This document shows positions 12,091 to 20,618 of a stretch of 35,643 nt of DNA, piece after piece. The stretch is taken from the IMG/VR virus record IMGVR_UViG_3300037847_001474, positions 1-35,643 of that record. The stretch is one strand, 5' to 3'. Under the pieces are notes generated by a model, which had not been told where the DNA came from, did no database searches, and saw only the letters and a list, made by a program, of their open reading frames with translations. Within the stretch, counting starts at the first letter, position 1. The number at the start of each line of letters is the position of its first letter. This DNA comes from a virus. A program made the position numbers and the translations under genes.

Positions 12091-12300
12091 TCAGTCTACA
12101 TCTCGGTAGACTGAGACATAATCGTCAGCATCGCTGTCTGGGACTGGATAAACTTGGGTGTGCAATTCTTCAAAGCAATAACCTACACCTTTCAGAAAGT
12201 CTTGGGTTTTGTCCACAACGTCGTCAAGTACTGTTGCTTCAAATTCTTTTGTTGTAACTGTTGAATCCTCATCTGTACAGATGAGAGTGAACTGAGGCAT
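12091..12300 (-). CDS. Small acidic protein, 69 aa
   Basis: The frame extends to 12375 through the terminator, so the real start is ATG 12298-12300 (MPQFTLICTDEDSTVTTKEF), with a GGAG Shine-Dalgarno 7 bases upstream. The product has 69 aa and is strand-rich and acidic (VLDDVVDKTQDFLKG; DSDADDYVSVYRDVD). It looks like a small alpha/beta domain. It is the first gene after the major terminator and opens the small-gene region. Confidence 0.75.
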   Translation of the reverse strand: MPQFTLICTDEDSTVTTKEFEATVLDDVVDKTQDFLKGVGYCFEELHTQVYPVPDSDADDYVSVYRDVD

Positions 12301-12325
12301 TTTGCTCCGTGTCGAATACTCATAA

Positions 12326-12331
12326 AGTATA
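12326..12331 (-). promoter_or_regulatory. Extended -10 promoter just after the terminator
   Basis: The minus strand reads TGCTATACT: -10 TATACT (12326-12331) with a TGn extension, 3 bases past the T-run of the terminator. It drives the 69-aa gene and the chain down to 11210. As at 6491-6526, terminator and promoter are fused in one short unit. Confidence 0.65.
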
Positions 12332-12333
12332 GC

Positions 12334-12360
12334 ACAAAAAAAGGGGGTGCGAGACCCCCT
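12334..12360 (-). terminator. Strong intrinsic terminator ending the structural module
   Basis: The minus strand reads AGGGGG, a 7-base loop, CCCCCT and a run of seven T. It lies 11 bases after the stop of the 2OG oxygenase gene at 12372. It separates late-type structural genes from the early small-gene region. Confidence 0.9.
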
Positions 12361-12371
12361 GTGACACCTCT

Positions 12372-12920
12372 TCAAGCGTACACCACGTTAAATGCTATCG
12401 AGATTCTATCTTCATCACTTTCATTTTCTCCTACAGCGTGATCTAACCAATTTGGGAAGAATAAACACAACCCAGGTTCTGGTATCAAATATTGATAATC
12501 AGCAACACCATAATAATAGTCATAGTCTTCCAATGCCATGTGCATAGATCCTCTCGGATCAAAAAATCTTATGTTTCCTGAATTTTCTGGAACTTTTACA
12601 TAATAGATACCAGACATAAAGATACCACGACCAAAGTGATTGTGCCTTACGTTATGGTTACCCTTTCGATTAATATTGACCCACTCCCATATTTTAACCT
12701 TTGGTAGTTCTTTACCTTCGATTCTTGGTATGTGTTCATATATCTTACGTCTAAACATGGGGTAGTTCAAATCATCACATTGAAATCCACCTCTGTTAGA
12801 CATATCACTAGATTCTCTAGTCTGTTCTAAGTGATAACATTTGTTTGCCAGTTTTTCATTATCAAAACACTCCAGTTGGGTAGACCAGACTGGAGTGCTA
12901 AACAAATTAATCAAATTCAT
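12372..12920 (-). CDS. 2OG-Fe(II) oxygenase-like protein, 182 aa
   Basis: The fold pattern is that of small phage 2-oxoglutarate/Fe(II) oxygenases. An HNHFGRG motif (H93, H95) precedes 'SGIYYVKVP', then 'IRFFDPR', then 'LCLFFPNWLDHAV' (H161) and R172 for 2OG binding before 'ISIAFNV'. The family hydroxylates or demethylates proteins or nucleic acids; the substrate here is unknown. It follows the glycine-rich adhesin gene by 3 bases and ends at the terminator, so it may act on fibre or adhesin proteins, which is inference. All likely iron ligands are present. Confidence 0.8.
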   Translation of the reverse strand: MNLINLFSTPVWSTQLECFDNEKLANKCYHLEQTRESSDMSNRGGFQCDDLNYPMFRRKIYEHIPRIEGKELPKVKIWEWVNINRKGNHNVRHNHFGRGIFMSGIYYVKVPENSGNIRFFDPRGSMHMALEDYDYYYGVADYQYLIPEPGLCLFFPNWLDHAVGENESDEDRISIAFNVVYA

Positions 12921-12923
12921 AAT

Positions 12924-13877
12924 TTAGGGAACTGCTTGGAATGCCTCGTATACAATAACTACTCTACCATTCTGACCACTACCTGTGCCACCATTTCCAA
13001 TTCCAGGAGTATAATGTGGCGAAGAGTTTGCCGCTGGATGAATATTATTATAGTTACCTTGGTAAGTAATTGCACTACTCACAGGGTGATTAGGATGACC
13101 ACCGATGTAACCAGATCCACCGCCACCAGGCGAACTATTGGGGTTAGATCCACCGCCACCGCCACCAAAGTAACCAGATCCACCGCCAGCACCATTGCAA
13201 CCATTACCGCCAGCAGCAGAGCACCAAGTACCGCCACCATAGATTCTACAGGGCCAATTTGTTCTGTCTCCGCTCACCGAATCCTCACCACCGCCGCAAC
13301 CTGTGCCGCCTCTCATTGATCTGCCATGACAATGACCTTGAGGTGCTGTGCAGTTACCACCTGCCTGTCCACCATAATTGTTGGTTTGTGATTGACCACC
13401 ACCGCCACCTTGACCACCGCCAGGCGTACCACCCTGACCAGAGTTACCACCACCAGCACCACCAGGACCATTAGAGTCTGATCCTCCGCCACCAGCACCC
13501 GCCATAACGATTGCAGCATTTTGGTCACTACCATAACCGCTGCCCCAAGCATTAGTGAAGACGCCAGAATATCCAGCACCAACACCATTTTGCTGACGAC
13601 CTCTAGTAGAACCCTGACCTACAACAATTTTGAATGTAGTATTATTGGCGCTGTTAATAGTTCCTACTGTATATCCACCAGCACCACCATTTTGATTACG
13701 CCCAGATGCTCCAGCACCCCAAACAAATGCTTGAATAGAATCTGTTTCGGCAGGTGCAGCAAATGTTTGAATACCACCAGTGTAGGTGTATGCTTTAGTA
13801 AATTCTGATAGTGGTGCTGCACCACCACCAGCAAATCCTGTTGGACCTCCAAGACCGAAAGAAGAAAGTAATGGCAT
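12924..13877 (-). CDS. Glycine-rich adhesin-like protein
   Basis: The 317-aa product has a short leader, a beta-type head (residues ~30-90) and then long Gly-rich tracts (for example GAGGGGSDSNGPGGAGGG near residue 126), interrupted by Cys/Trp loops, with a 'GRVVIVYEAFQ' C-terminus. This is the composition of receptor-binding tips built from polyglycine-II helices, as in gp38 of Salmonella phage S16, although homology cannot be shown here. It is the last fibre-type gene of the cluster, a usual place for a tip or adhesin. It may determine host range. Confidence 0.7.
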   Translation of the reverse strand: MPLLSSFGLGGPTGFAGGGAAPLSEFTKAYTYTGGIQTFAAPAETDSIQAFVWGAGASGRNQNGGAGGYTVGTINSANNTTFKIVVGQGSTRGRQQNGVGAGYSGVFTNAWGSGYGSDQNAAIVMAGAGGGGSDSNGPGGAGGGNSGQGGTPGGGQGGGGGQSQTNNYGGQAGGNCTAPQGHCHGRSMRGGTGCGGGEDSVSGDRTNWPCRIYGGGTWCSAAGGNGCNGAGGGSGYFGGGGGGSNPNSSPGGGGSGYIGGHPNHPVSSAITYQGNYNNIHPAANSSPHYTPGIGNGGTGSGQNGRVVIVYEAFQAVP

Positions 13878-13883
13878 GACTTA

Positions 13884-14483
13884 TCAATTATAATGTGTTT
13901 GTTGACCGAGAACTACGAATGCATTATCGCCAGTTTTCATAACAGAAAATGAATAAACATCATATCCACCAGTACCACCGCGAGCGGTAGGTGCAGAACC
14001 ACCAGACCATTCAGTTGTTCTAGAGGAACTATCAACATTAATATTTCCAGGAACATATCCAGAACCACCACCATTTTGAGAAATGATAGTAACAACAATT
14101 ACCTCACTATTCTCCATATATGCGTTCAAACTAGTAACGCTACCACCATCATTGTAGGTGATATTAGGAGTCCAGTTGTTAGTATTAGCAGTTGTGAAAA
14201 GAGTTACCGCACCATTGTAAGTGTTAATGGTTGCGTTTGCGTTTGATGCACCAGAAACATTATTAAATTTTTCGATGAGAGGAGATGTTTTAAGAATAAC
14301 ACCACCATTACCCTCGACCTCCAATACTGCGCGAGGATCATTAGTGTTGATACCAACTTTCGACGTTGCGTTATCAACAAATAATTTGTTGTCGTTGATA
14401 TTTACATCACCAGAAGCAAGCATCTGGACCTTAGCGCCAGATCCCCCCTGATTTCTGATGGTATCTACGTTAATTTGAGACAT
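13884..14483 (-). CDS. Tail-fibre-like protein, 199 aa
   Basis: The N-terminus (MSQINVDTIRNQGG) and the 'LFVDNATSKVGINTNDP' repeat-like segment (residues ~34-50) are typical of modular phage fibre proteins. The C-terminal half has Gly/Asn-rich strands (SQNGGGSGYVPGN) and ends VVLGQQTHYN. It has its own late promoter (14511-14519). It is likely a short fibre or a connector to the glycine-rich adhesin that follows by 6 bases. Assignment is by composition and context. Confidence 0.7.
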   Translation of the reverse strand: MSQINVDTIRNQGGSGAKVQMLASGDVNINDNKLFVDNATSKVGINTNDPRAVLEVEGNGGVILKTSPLIEKFNNVSGASNANATINTYNGAVTLFTTANTNNWTPNITYNDGGSVTSLNAYMENSEVIVVTIISQNGGGSGYVPGNINVDSSSRTTEWSGGSAPTARGGTGGYDVYSFSVMKTGDNAFVVLGQQTHYN

Positions 14484-14510
14484 TACTACGGTTCCTGGGG
14501 TTAATCTTAG

Positions 14511-14519
14511 TTATTTATC
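14511..14519 (-). promoter_or_regulatory. T4-type late promoter GATAAATAA
   Basis: GATAAATAA on the minus strand (14511-14519) matches the TATAAATA-class late promoter of T4-like phages. Its first bases are part of the TGA stop of the 141-aa gene. It drives the 199-aa fibre gene. Confidence 0.65.
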
Positions 14520-14943
14520 AAAATATGATATAGCGAGAGTTTGTTTCAATCGTTAAAACAACGAGTGTGTCAATAGTTATTGGACCAATGCTAAATCCAT
14601 TCGAGAACTTAGCATCATTGTTTGCTGTAGGACCAATCGTGGCAGTTTCACTTAAGTTTGTGCCATTAGTTCTAATTATAGCATCATTTCCAACAGATGG
14701 ACCACCACTACCAACAGCAATCCAACCATCAGTGCCGTTGCCATCAATGTTTGTTACATAGATTTCAGCAGCATCTTCATCTGAGTTGTACCTAATCGTA
14801 CCAATGGCAGGAGATGAAGGTCTCTGTCCAGTTGTACCACCAGGCAACACTAACTCAGAGGTGTTGTTTAAGAAACTGAGTTTAGTGATTAGTGCTTCTG
14901 TTGCTGTGGAGATCTGATCTCCATTGATTTTAGTTAGTGCCAT
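14518..14943 (-). CDS. Fibre/appendage protein, 141 aa
   Basis: MALTKINGDQISTATEALIT resembles N-termini of phage structural proteins, followed by a segment with 'GTTGQRPSSPAIGTIRYNSD' as seen in fibre-tip modules. The rest is Asn/Thr/Gly-rich and beta-type. It has a late promoter (14964-14971). It is probably a small fibre or decorating protein. Confidence 0.7.
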   Translation of the reverse strand: MALTKINGDQISTATEALITKLSFLNNTSELVLPGGTTGQRPSSPAIGTIRYNSDEDAAEIYVTNIDGNGTDGWIAVGSGGPSVGNDAIIRTNGTNLSETATIGPTANNDAKFSNGFSIGPITIDTLVVLTIETNSRYIIF

Positions 14944-14963
14944 ATTTGACTACTCTTACAATG

Positions 14964-14971
14964 TTATTTAG
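14964..14971 (-). promoter_or_regulatory. T4-type late promoter CTAAATAA
   Basis: CTAAATAA on the minus strand (14964-14971) lies 20 bases before the ATG of the 141-aa gene. It includes the TAA stop (14968-14970) of the 1381-aa gene. Confidence 0.55.
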
Positions 14972-17900
14972 ATAGGCAGTTCAATAATATGAATCTTGGT
15001 TCCCGTTGGAGGTGCATCACCAAAGACAACCTGAGCACTATTGATATAGTAGTTTGCAGTATTTGCGGTGACTTCAGAAGAAGTACCACCAATCTGAACA
15101 ACACCATTCAGTGAAACAAGAACTGAGTTTGCTTCATGATCAATGTTAGAGTTTGATGGGTTAGTGATTTGGAATGTAGTTTGTACACCATCACCATCAT
15201 ACAAGCGTCTGATATATTTACCAGATCCAACAACACCGAAACCTGTACCGACAACATCACCATCAACCTTAAAGTCACCGCTGACTTTTACTCGGAATCC
15301 ATTTTCAGGTTCAGCACCGAAACCAACACCAGTTCCTTGAGTGCCAGCACCATCAATCGTGAGTGGTGATCCACTATAAGTGTCAGAGATGTTGATAACA
15401 CCAGCATCAGTCAGACCAAATTCATACCAGTTGGTGTTAGCATTACCATCACCATTGTCATAATAGATCCAACCAAGCGATGCACCTGGGGTCCAGTTGC
15501 TGTTATAAACTAAGTCACCATCTGCCTGTGTCGGATATGTGCTACCCAGACCAGTAAGGTCAGGACGTGTAGGAACAACAGGATTATTACTGCCATCCAA
15601 TGCAGCAGGTGCCATCAATGTCTGTCTGATAACTGTACCATCAGGGTTGGAATATGTAAGTTTTCTTGCCTGAATGTTACCAGTTGATGTAACAAGTCCT
15701 TGGAATGTAACAGGACCAGCGAAGATAGATTCTAACTGGTTAGATGCACCACCGATAACCGTTAGTTTATCAGTAAGCACCAACTCAGAGAATGTTTCAA
15801 TAGTTGTATTCTCTTCACCAACAACATTAAGTTGTGCAATATCTTCGTTTGTAATCTGACCAGTAACAGGGTTGATAACTTGGTTACCAATAAACAGGTC
15901 ACCATTAGAGTTCAGACCAGAGTAGAAAGCAACACCTGCTTCTTCTTTGATTGACTGAGAGAATTTAATTTGATCTGCACTAAGTGTTTCAACCTGAGTC
16001 TGGGGGAATGCGGTTGAATAGTTACCAGGACCGAAACCAAGATATTCAAACGTATGGTTACCAGAACGCATAACTGAGTGGCGTCTGAGTTCTACTGGAA
16101 TAGGATTATTGGCGCTGTTGAGAGTTCTAATGTCAATCTTTCTTGTCTCTTCATCACCAGTGGCAGCAGTAAACTTAGTTCCTGCAAGAGAACCAGTACC
16201 ATCATTCTCACCAGCAGAGTTATTCTGACCACCAGAATATGCAGGGTTAGTTCCAGGTTCACCCCATCCAGTATCAGTCAGCAAAGTAACAATTGCTTCT
16301 TTTGTGATGGAGAGTTTAGGATCTTTATTATTGTCGTATGGAACCTGATTATTTGTAGCGTAAACTAGACCGATAGTTTGATTGTCAGCTTTGGAATAAG
16401 CACGACCAGGGTCACTAAGAGGGTTGTCTCTGTCAAACGTAGGATAGACTTCGTTGACGTTTTGACTGAACTTTCTGTCGTCAAAATTACCTGCTGTAGG
16501 TGCAACAGATGCATAAAGGACGGTAAGATAAAAGATTCCATCAGAAACTCCTCGCTCGTATGCTTGTACTCTTTCAATATCGTAGATATAGTAAGCACCA
16601 TTCAACTTATATGAGGTTGTGTCACCATTAAGAGGTTGAATAACGTAACCAGAGAGAGGATCACGAGGAACAGGACTTACCTTATCTTTATCAATAACAT
16701 AACGCAAACGATATGTTCTATCGTTCAAGTCTCTTGGGTCAGAAATTCTTCTAATGAATGTTGTTGGTGTGAATGTGACATTAGCATAGTCACTATTACT
16801 ATTCAATACACTATAGATTTGGTTAGTAGAACCAGCATTAACGTTGATGTACCAACCACCGACTGCTTCTCTACCATTTACACCAGTGTTTGCATCACCA
16901 TCTATGTTGTAAGTATTAGAGTCAAATTGCAGAGGTGAACCTACAGCACCAGCAGCAACACCAGAAACGGCAGGACCTGCGCCAGCGATTTCTGCTGATT
17001 GGATTGTTGCTTGCGTTGCGGCAGAAGTTGCATTGAGCAAGCAGAAGATTTTATCTGGTACAGCGTTAGCACCTGTGCCATCTTGACGAGCACCAACGGT
17101 GAAACCTTGGACTCTAGTTGTAGGAGGTGAACTTTGTGTCGTGTATCCATACAAGTAGAGTCTAGAACCTGGGGCAACACCCTCAGAAGAAAGTTGTGAG
17201 TTAATAAATGTTGTTCTCTTAATGTCAATGTTGATCCAGTTGACTGAGGTTTCATCACCAAAGATAATTGATGTACCACCAACAGCAGGATCACTTGCTG
17301 CATTTGTTGCAACGTTAGCAGCACTAAGAGTTACACGATTATTTGCAACATCAATAGAAGCAACAGTTGCACCAGTGCCTGTCAAAGTAGATGTTACATT
17401 CATACCTTCGATGATGCCGAGGATAGATCCATCAGCGGGCAATGTAACTACAGTTTCACCAGTTGTTCCTGAACAAGTTGTTGTTACAACAGGCAAAGTT
17501 TTAGGAGGAATGACGTGAGTGATCACACCAGACTTATCTTTAGAGAATGCTTTTGCCTTGAAACCAGCAGATCTTAAAGCAGTATTACCAAAGTTAGAGT
17601 TAGAGTTCGTAATTGACATGTCACCGCCACTCAGTGCGGTAAAGTGTGTGCCATATCCAACAGCGAACACCGAAACTGCCTGAATGAATGAGTCATTACT
17701 ACACTTAATGTGTTCGTGTGCCCATCCCTTTCTATATTCTGCAAAACCATCTAAGTGAGCACCAGATCCTGCTGTTTGAGGATCATATTCACCTGTAGAT
17801 GCGTTGTACTTAACAAATGCTCTATCATCTTTTTGTAGTGACAGACCAGTAAACTGCGCCACAACCATTGATTTGAAACCAGTTGCTTTGCTACCATCAG

Positions 17901-19113
17901 CGTGCATACCATTCATACCCCACACTGATCTTAGTGACAGGTTAAATGCATATGGAGATGCAGAGTCAACTGTATCAATCTCAGTTTTAACTGAAATGTT
18001 TGTACCAGTTGCATTACCAGATGGTTCAGAGGACATCTGATAGGTAAAGACGTTATCTCTTGCAGATGTTACTGTAAATGATCCATTATAAATTGCAACG
18101 TCAGCAGCAGATGCTGGACCTTGAGAACCCTCAACACCACTAATGTTAATGTTTACACCAACAGAGAATCCATGATTTCTATCGTTACCCAGTTCATCAA
18201 CAGTTACAGCAGTTGCAGTCTGTCCATTTGCTGTAATACTAGAGACACGATATTCATCGGAGATAGGACCAACGATTCTATTTTCTTCGACCCTTGCCTG
18301 AATTTGGTCAGTAGTAGGATCACCAGAGGTGTCAGGAATTGTAGCGAACGCTTTAGAGATCTTCTGATAGTAAATCTCTAAGTCTGTTCTTTCTTGAATG
18401 TTGGGAACAGCAGAGTAATCATCGTTAGGAACTGTTCCATTGGCAATCAGTGTTGCCAGATTATTAACACCATCAGCAAACTCAAAGCAAGTCAATCTAT
18501 GGTGAGAGAACTTAGGGGGAAGAGTTACAGTACTATCAGGTTTGAAATATACACCCTCTTCAGCACCATCAAAGAATGAGAATTGCCAGAAATATGTACC
18601 ACCAGTTACTTTGAAGATAGAACTGCGAGGAGGAATCTGTGCCTCAGTGTTAATATTATACTGAGAAAAAGTTGTAGGATAAGGAACGTACTTAGGAATA
18701 ATCTTTGTACGACGAAGATCAGTACCTACGAGAGAACAACCTCTAGGTACGATAACACCACCTTCGATAGAGTTGAACTTATGTAATACATTATTAGGTG
18801 ATGTAATATCTAAGTTCGAGTTTGCATCAATAGGTGCAGTTTGTGTATAAAGAACTTCACCAGGACGATTGTCAACGATATACTCTGCTGGATACAGCAT
18901 AATCGAGAAGGCGTCAAATTCGTCGTTTGACAGACCAACTCGATAGGAGAATCGTGCTACTTCAAGAAACGCCCTTTGAATAGTTTTGAAAGGTCTTAAT
19001 GCTGAGTTACCTCTATTATCAATCGAATCATCAGCATCAAAATCATCAGGATTGACGTAGATAATACGCCCAGTTCTGGACGTAATAATATTCTTGAGTC
19101 TAGTTAGAGTCAT
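14968..19113 (-). CDS. Large tail-fibre-like structural protein, 1381 aa
   Basis: The N-terminal ~250 residues (MTLTRLKNIITSRTGRIIYV..., then 'GNSALRPFKTIQRAFLEVAR' and 'LYPAEYIVDNRPG') have the layout of pectin-lyase-like beta-helix attachment domains and look like a conserved start of large cyanophage structural proteins. The remaining ~1100 residues are Thr/Asn/Gly-rich beta repeats ending in a fibre-type tail ('FGVVGSGKYIRRLYDGDG...LNGVVQ'). Length and composition fit a main tail fibre or whisker/baseplate appendage. It has its own late promoter (19137-19144) and an AAGGAT ribosome site. Confidence 0.8.
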   Translation of the reverse strand: MTLTRLKNIITSRTGRIIYVNPDDFDADDSIDNRGNSALRPFKTIQRAFLEVARFSYRVGLSNDEFDAFSIMLYPAEYIVDNRPGEVLYTQTAPIDANSNLDITSPNNVLHKFNSIEGGVIVPRGCSLVGTDLRRTKIIPKYVPYPTTFSQYNINTEAQIPPRSSIFKVTGGTYFWQFSFFDGAEEGVYFKPDSTVTLPPKFSHHRLTCFEFADGVNNLATLIANGTVPNDDYSAVPNIQERTDLEIYYQKISKAFATIPDTSGDPTTDQIQARVEENRIVGPISDEYRVSSITANGQTATAVTVDELGNDRNHGFSVGVNINISGVEGSQGPASAADVAIYNGSFTVTSARDNVFTYQMSSEPSGNATGTNISVKTEIDTVDSASPYAFNLSLRSVWGMNGMHADGSKATGFKSMVVAQFTGLSLQKDDRAFVKYNASTGEYDPQTAGSGAHLDGFAEYRKGWAHEHIKCSNDSFIQAVSVFAVGYGTHFTALSGGDMSITNSNSNFGNTALRSAGFKAKAFSKDKSGVITHVIPPKTLPVVTTTCSGTTGETVVTLPADGSILGIIEGMNVTSTLTGTGATVASIDVANNRVTLSAANVATNAASDPAVGGTSIIFGDETSVNWINIDIKRTTFINSQLSSEGVAPGSRLYLYGYTTQSSPPTTRVQGFTVGARQDGTGANAVPDKIFCLLNATSAATQATIQSAEIAGAGPAVSGVAAGAVGSPLQFDSNTYNIDGDANTGVNGREAVGGWYINVNAGSTNQIYSVLNSNSDYANVTFTPTTFIRRISDPRDLNDRTYRLRYVIDKDKVSPVPRDPLSGYVIQPLNGDTTSYKLNGAYYIYDIERVQAYERGVSDGIFYLTVLYASVAPTAGNFDDRKFSQNVNEVYPTFDRDNPLSDPGRAYSKADNQTIGLVYATNNQVPYDNNKDPKLSITKEAIVTLLTDTGWGEPGTNPAYSGGQNNSAGENDGTGSLAGTKFTAATGDEETRKIDIRTLNSANNPIPVELRRHSVMRSGNHTFEYLGFGPGNYSTAFPQTQVETLSADQIKFSQSIKEEAGVAFYSGLNSNGDLFIGNQVINPVTGQITNEDIAQLNVVGEENTTIETFSELVLTDKLTVIGGASNQLESIFAGPVTFQGLVTSTGNIQARKLTYSNPDGTVIRQTLMAPAALDGSNNPVVPTRPDLTGLGSTYPTQADGDLVYNSNWTPGASLGWIYYDNGDGNANTNWYEFGLTDAGVINISDTYSGSPLTIDGAGTQGTGVGFGAEPENGFRVKVSGDFKVDGDVVGTGFGVVGSGKYIRRLYDGDGVQTTFQITNPSNSNIDHEANSVLVSLNGVVQIGGTSSEVTANTANYYINSAQVVFGDAPPTGTKIHIIELPI

Positions 19114-19136
19114 CTCTTATCCTTTGGTGATAATAG

Positions 19137-19144
19137 TATTTATT
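19137..19144 (-). promoter_or_regulatory. T4-type late promoter AATAAATA
   Basis: AATAAATA on the minus strand (19137-19144) overlaps the TAA stop (19143-19145) of the 488-aa gene. It lies 23 bases before the ATG of the 1381-aa gene. Confidence 0.65.
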
Positions 19145-20609
19145 AGGAGCGTGCGTAGTTCCTTACGGTCAACTCAGTGGAGTTGTCTTCAAATCCGACC
19201 AAAGAGAACACGTTATTTTGCGTTGCAGACTCTACAATAAGACGCTGACCAGGAGCAATAACAAGAGACGTAATTCTGTCGATCTCGTTATTACCATTGG
19301 TTACATCTTTAGCAATGTAATGCTGCGCTTCAAGTGCTGTTGTTGCAGTTGCAATAGAACTAATGGTAGCAAAACTTCTAGCAGCACCTGCTTTTAGAGG
19401 AGAGTCAAGGATAACATCAGAACCAGCGAAGTCACTAGATCCAGGACCAAGAATGATTTTCAACGCGGTGCTGGTGTAATCTCTAACAACACCCCACTTT
19501 CCAGAGGTTTGACCAGTCAACTGGTAAGAGTTTTCACCAACTGTAAATGTGTCTGTGTTGGTCCAAGTACCCTCAATGTCATAAACATAAATTTGATTGT
19601 AGAAGAAACTGGTGCCGATAGAAATACCTCTGTCATCACCACCATAAGCAGCACCAGCGTTACCACCAGTAGTGCCTTCATACCAATAGAGAACGCTGGG
19701 AGGTGTACCTACAGAGAAGTCATATTGAACATATGCACCACTAGATCCTGCGGTTCCATTAGTTGTCTTGCCGTCAGTATATTCTACGCCATTGTCACCA
19801 GTGGCAGCGGCATCATTGTCAGGACCATACTCACCATTGACTGTCGATGAAAGTTTCAAAACCTTACTTGCCATCGATGAATCAGAAACATCGAAACGAT
19901 ATGCTCTGTCAGCAGTGAATGTCAAAAGGAAATCACTCAGAGTTCTGTGATAGAAACCATATGTTGATGCGTCAGTTGAGAAAACAAACTCGTTAGTTGC
20001 ACTTCCAGCAACACCACCAGTAGAAATTGTTGTAGAACCACCAGAAGAACTAGCAAGTGCATCAGCAGCAGCAAATTCAGTGCCAGTTCCATTCAAAGTT
20101 CTAGGACCAACAATCAAAATTCTGTTAGAACCACTAACGTAGGTATCATAAAGAACCGCAGTTGTAGTGTTAGGAGCACTACCTTTAGTGATAGTGTCAC
20201 CTAAGTTAAAGTCACCAGACTGACTTTCAGTCGTGATGATAGTAAGGTCAATCGCCTTTACATTGATTGTAGTAAACTCGGGAATATAAAATCCGTGAAA
20301 CTTTGCTTTCTTCTCAGCGTCTGCACTAGTAATTGTATCACCAGGAGAGATTGGAGTGCTAGTGGTAAAGTTTTGGTCAAGAGCAAATCTATGATTAGTT
20401 ACCACATCACCTTCATGGAAGAGATATGTACTAGCGTCCATTGTCAGATTCTGATCATAATCTTTCAACGCAATGTCATATGCTGCCCCAGTGCCATCAT
20501 TTGCAATAGTTAATACTGCACTGGCAGACTTGTCGATCGGTGCCTTGTACAGAATTGTATTTGTAGTAGCAGCGGGTTTTGATTGCCCTAAAATGCCTGA
20601 TTTTGCCAT
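19143..20609 (-). CDS. Virion structural protein, 488 aa
   Basis: MAKSGILGQSKPAATTNTIL starts a protein rich in Ala, Thr, Ser, Gly and Asp with an all-beta pattern and no enzymatic motifs. The segment 'TITTESQSGDFNLGDTITKG' and later 'GKWGVVRDYTSTALKIILGP' suggest repeated small beta domains. The C-terminus 'PGQRLIVESATQNNVFSLVG' is like those of tail/fibre proteins. It lies 9 bases after the 446-aa gene, probably on the same late transcript. Its exact place in the virion is unknown. Confidence 0.75.
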   Translation of the reverse strand: MAKSGILGQSKPAATTNTILYKAPIDKSASAVLTIANDGTGAAYDIALKDYDQNLTMDASTYLFHEGDVVTNHRFALDQNFTTSTPISPGDTITSADAEKKAKFHGFYIPEFTTINVKAIDLTIITTESQSGDFNLGDTITKGSAPNTTTAVLYDTYVSGSNRILIVGPRTLNGTGTEFAAADALASSSGGSTTISTGGVAGSATNEFVFSTDASTYGFYHRTLSDFLLTFTADRAYRFDVSDSSMASKVLKLSSTVNGEYGPDNDAAATGDNGVEYTDGKTTNGTAGSSGAYVQYDFSVGTPPSVLYWYEGTTGGNAGAAYGGDDRGISIGTSFFYNQIYVYDIEGTWTNTDTFTVGENSYQLTGQTSGKWGVVRDYTSTALKIILGPGSSDFAGSDVILDSPLKAGAARSFATISSIATATTALEAQHYIAKDVTNGNNEIDRITSLVIAPGQRLIVESATQNNVFSLVGFEDNSTELTVRNYARS

Positions 20610-20618
20610 TGTTATAAA

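Noticed and set aside
12924-13877. CRISPR or tandem DNA repeats in the glycine-rich gene
   Set aside because: The repetition is in Gly codons (cacc/accg on the plus strand) and irregular, with no repeat-spacer pattern.
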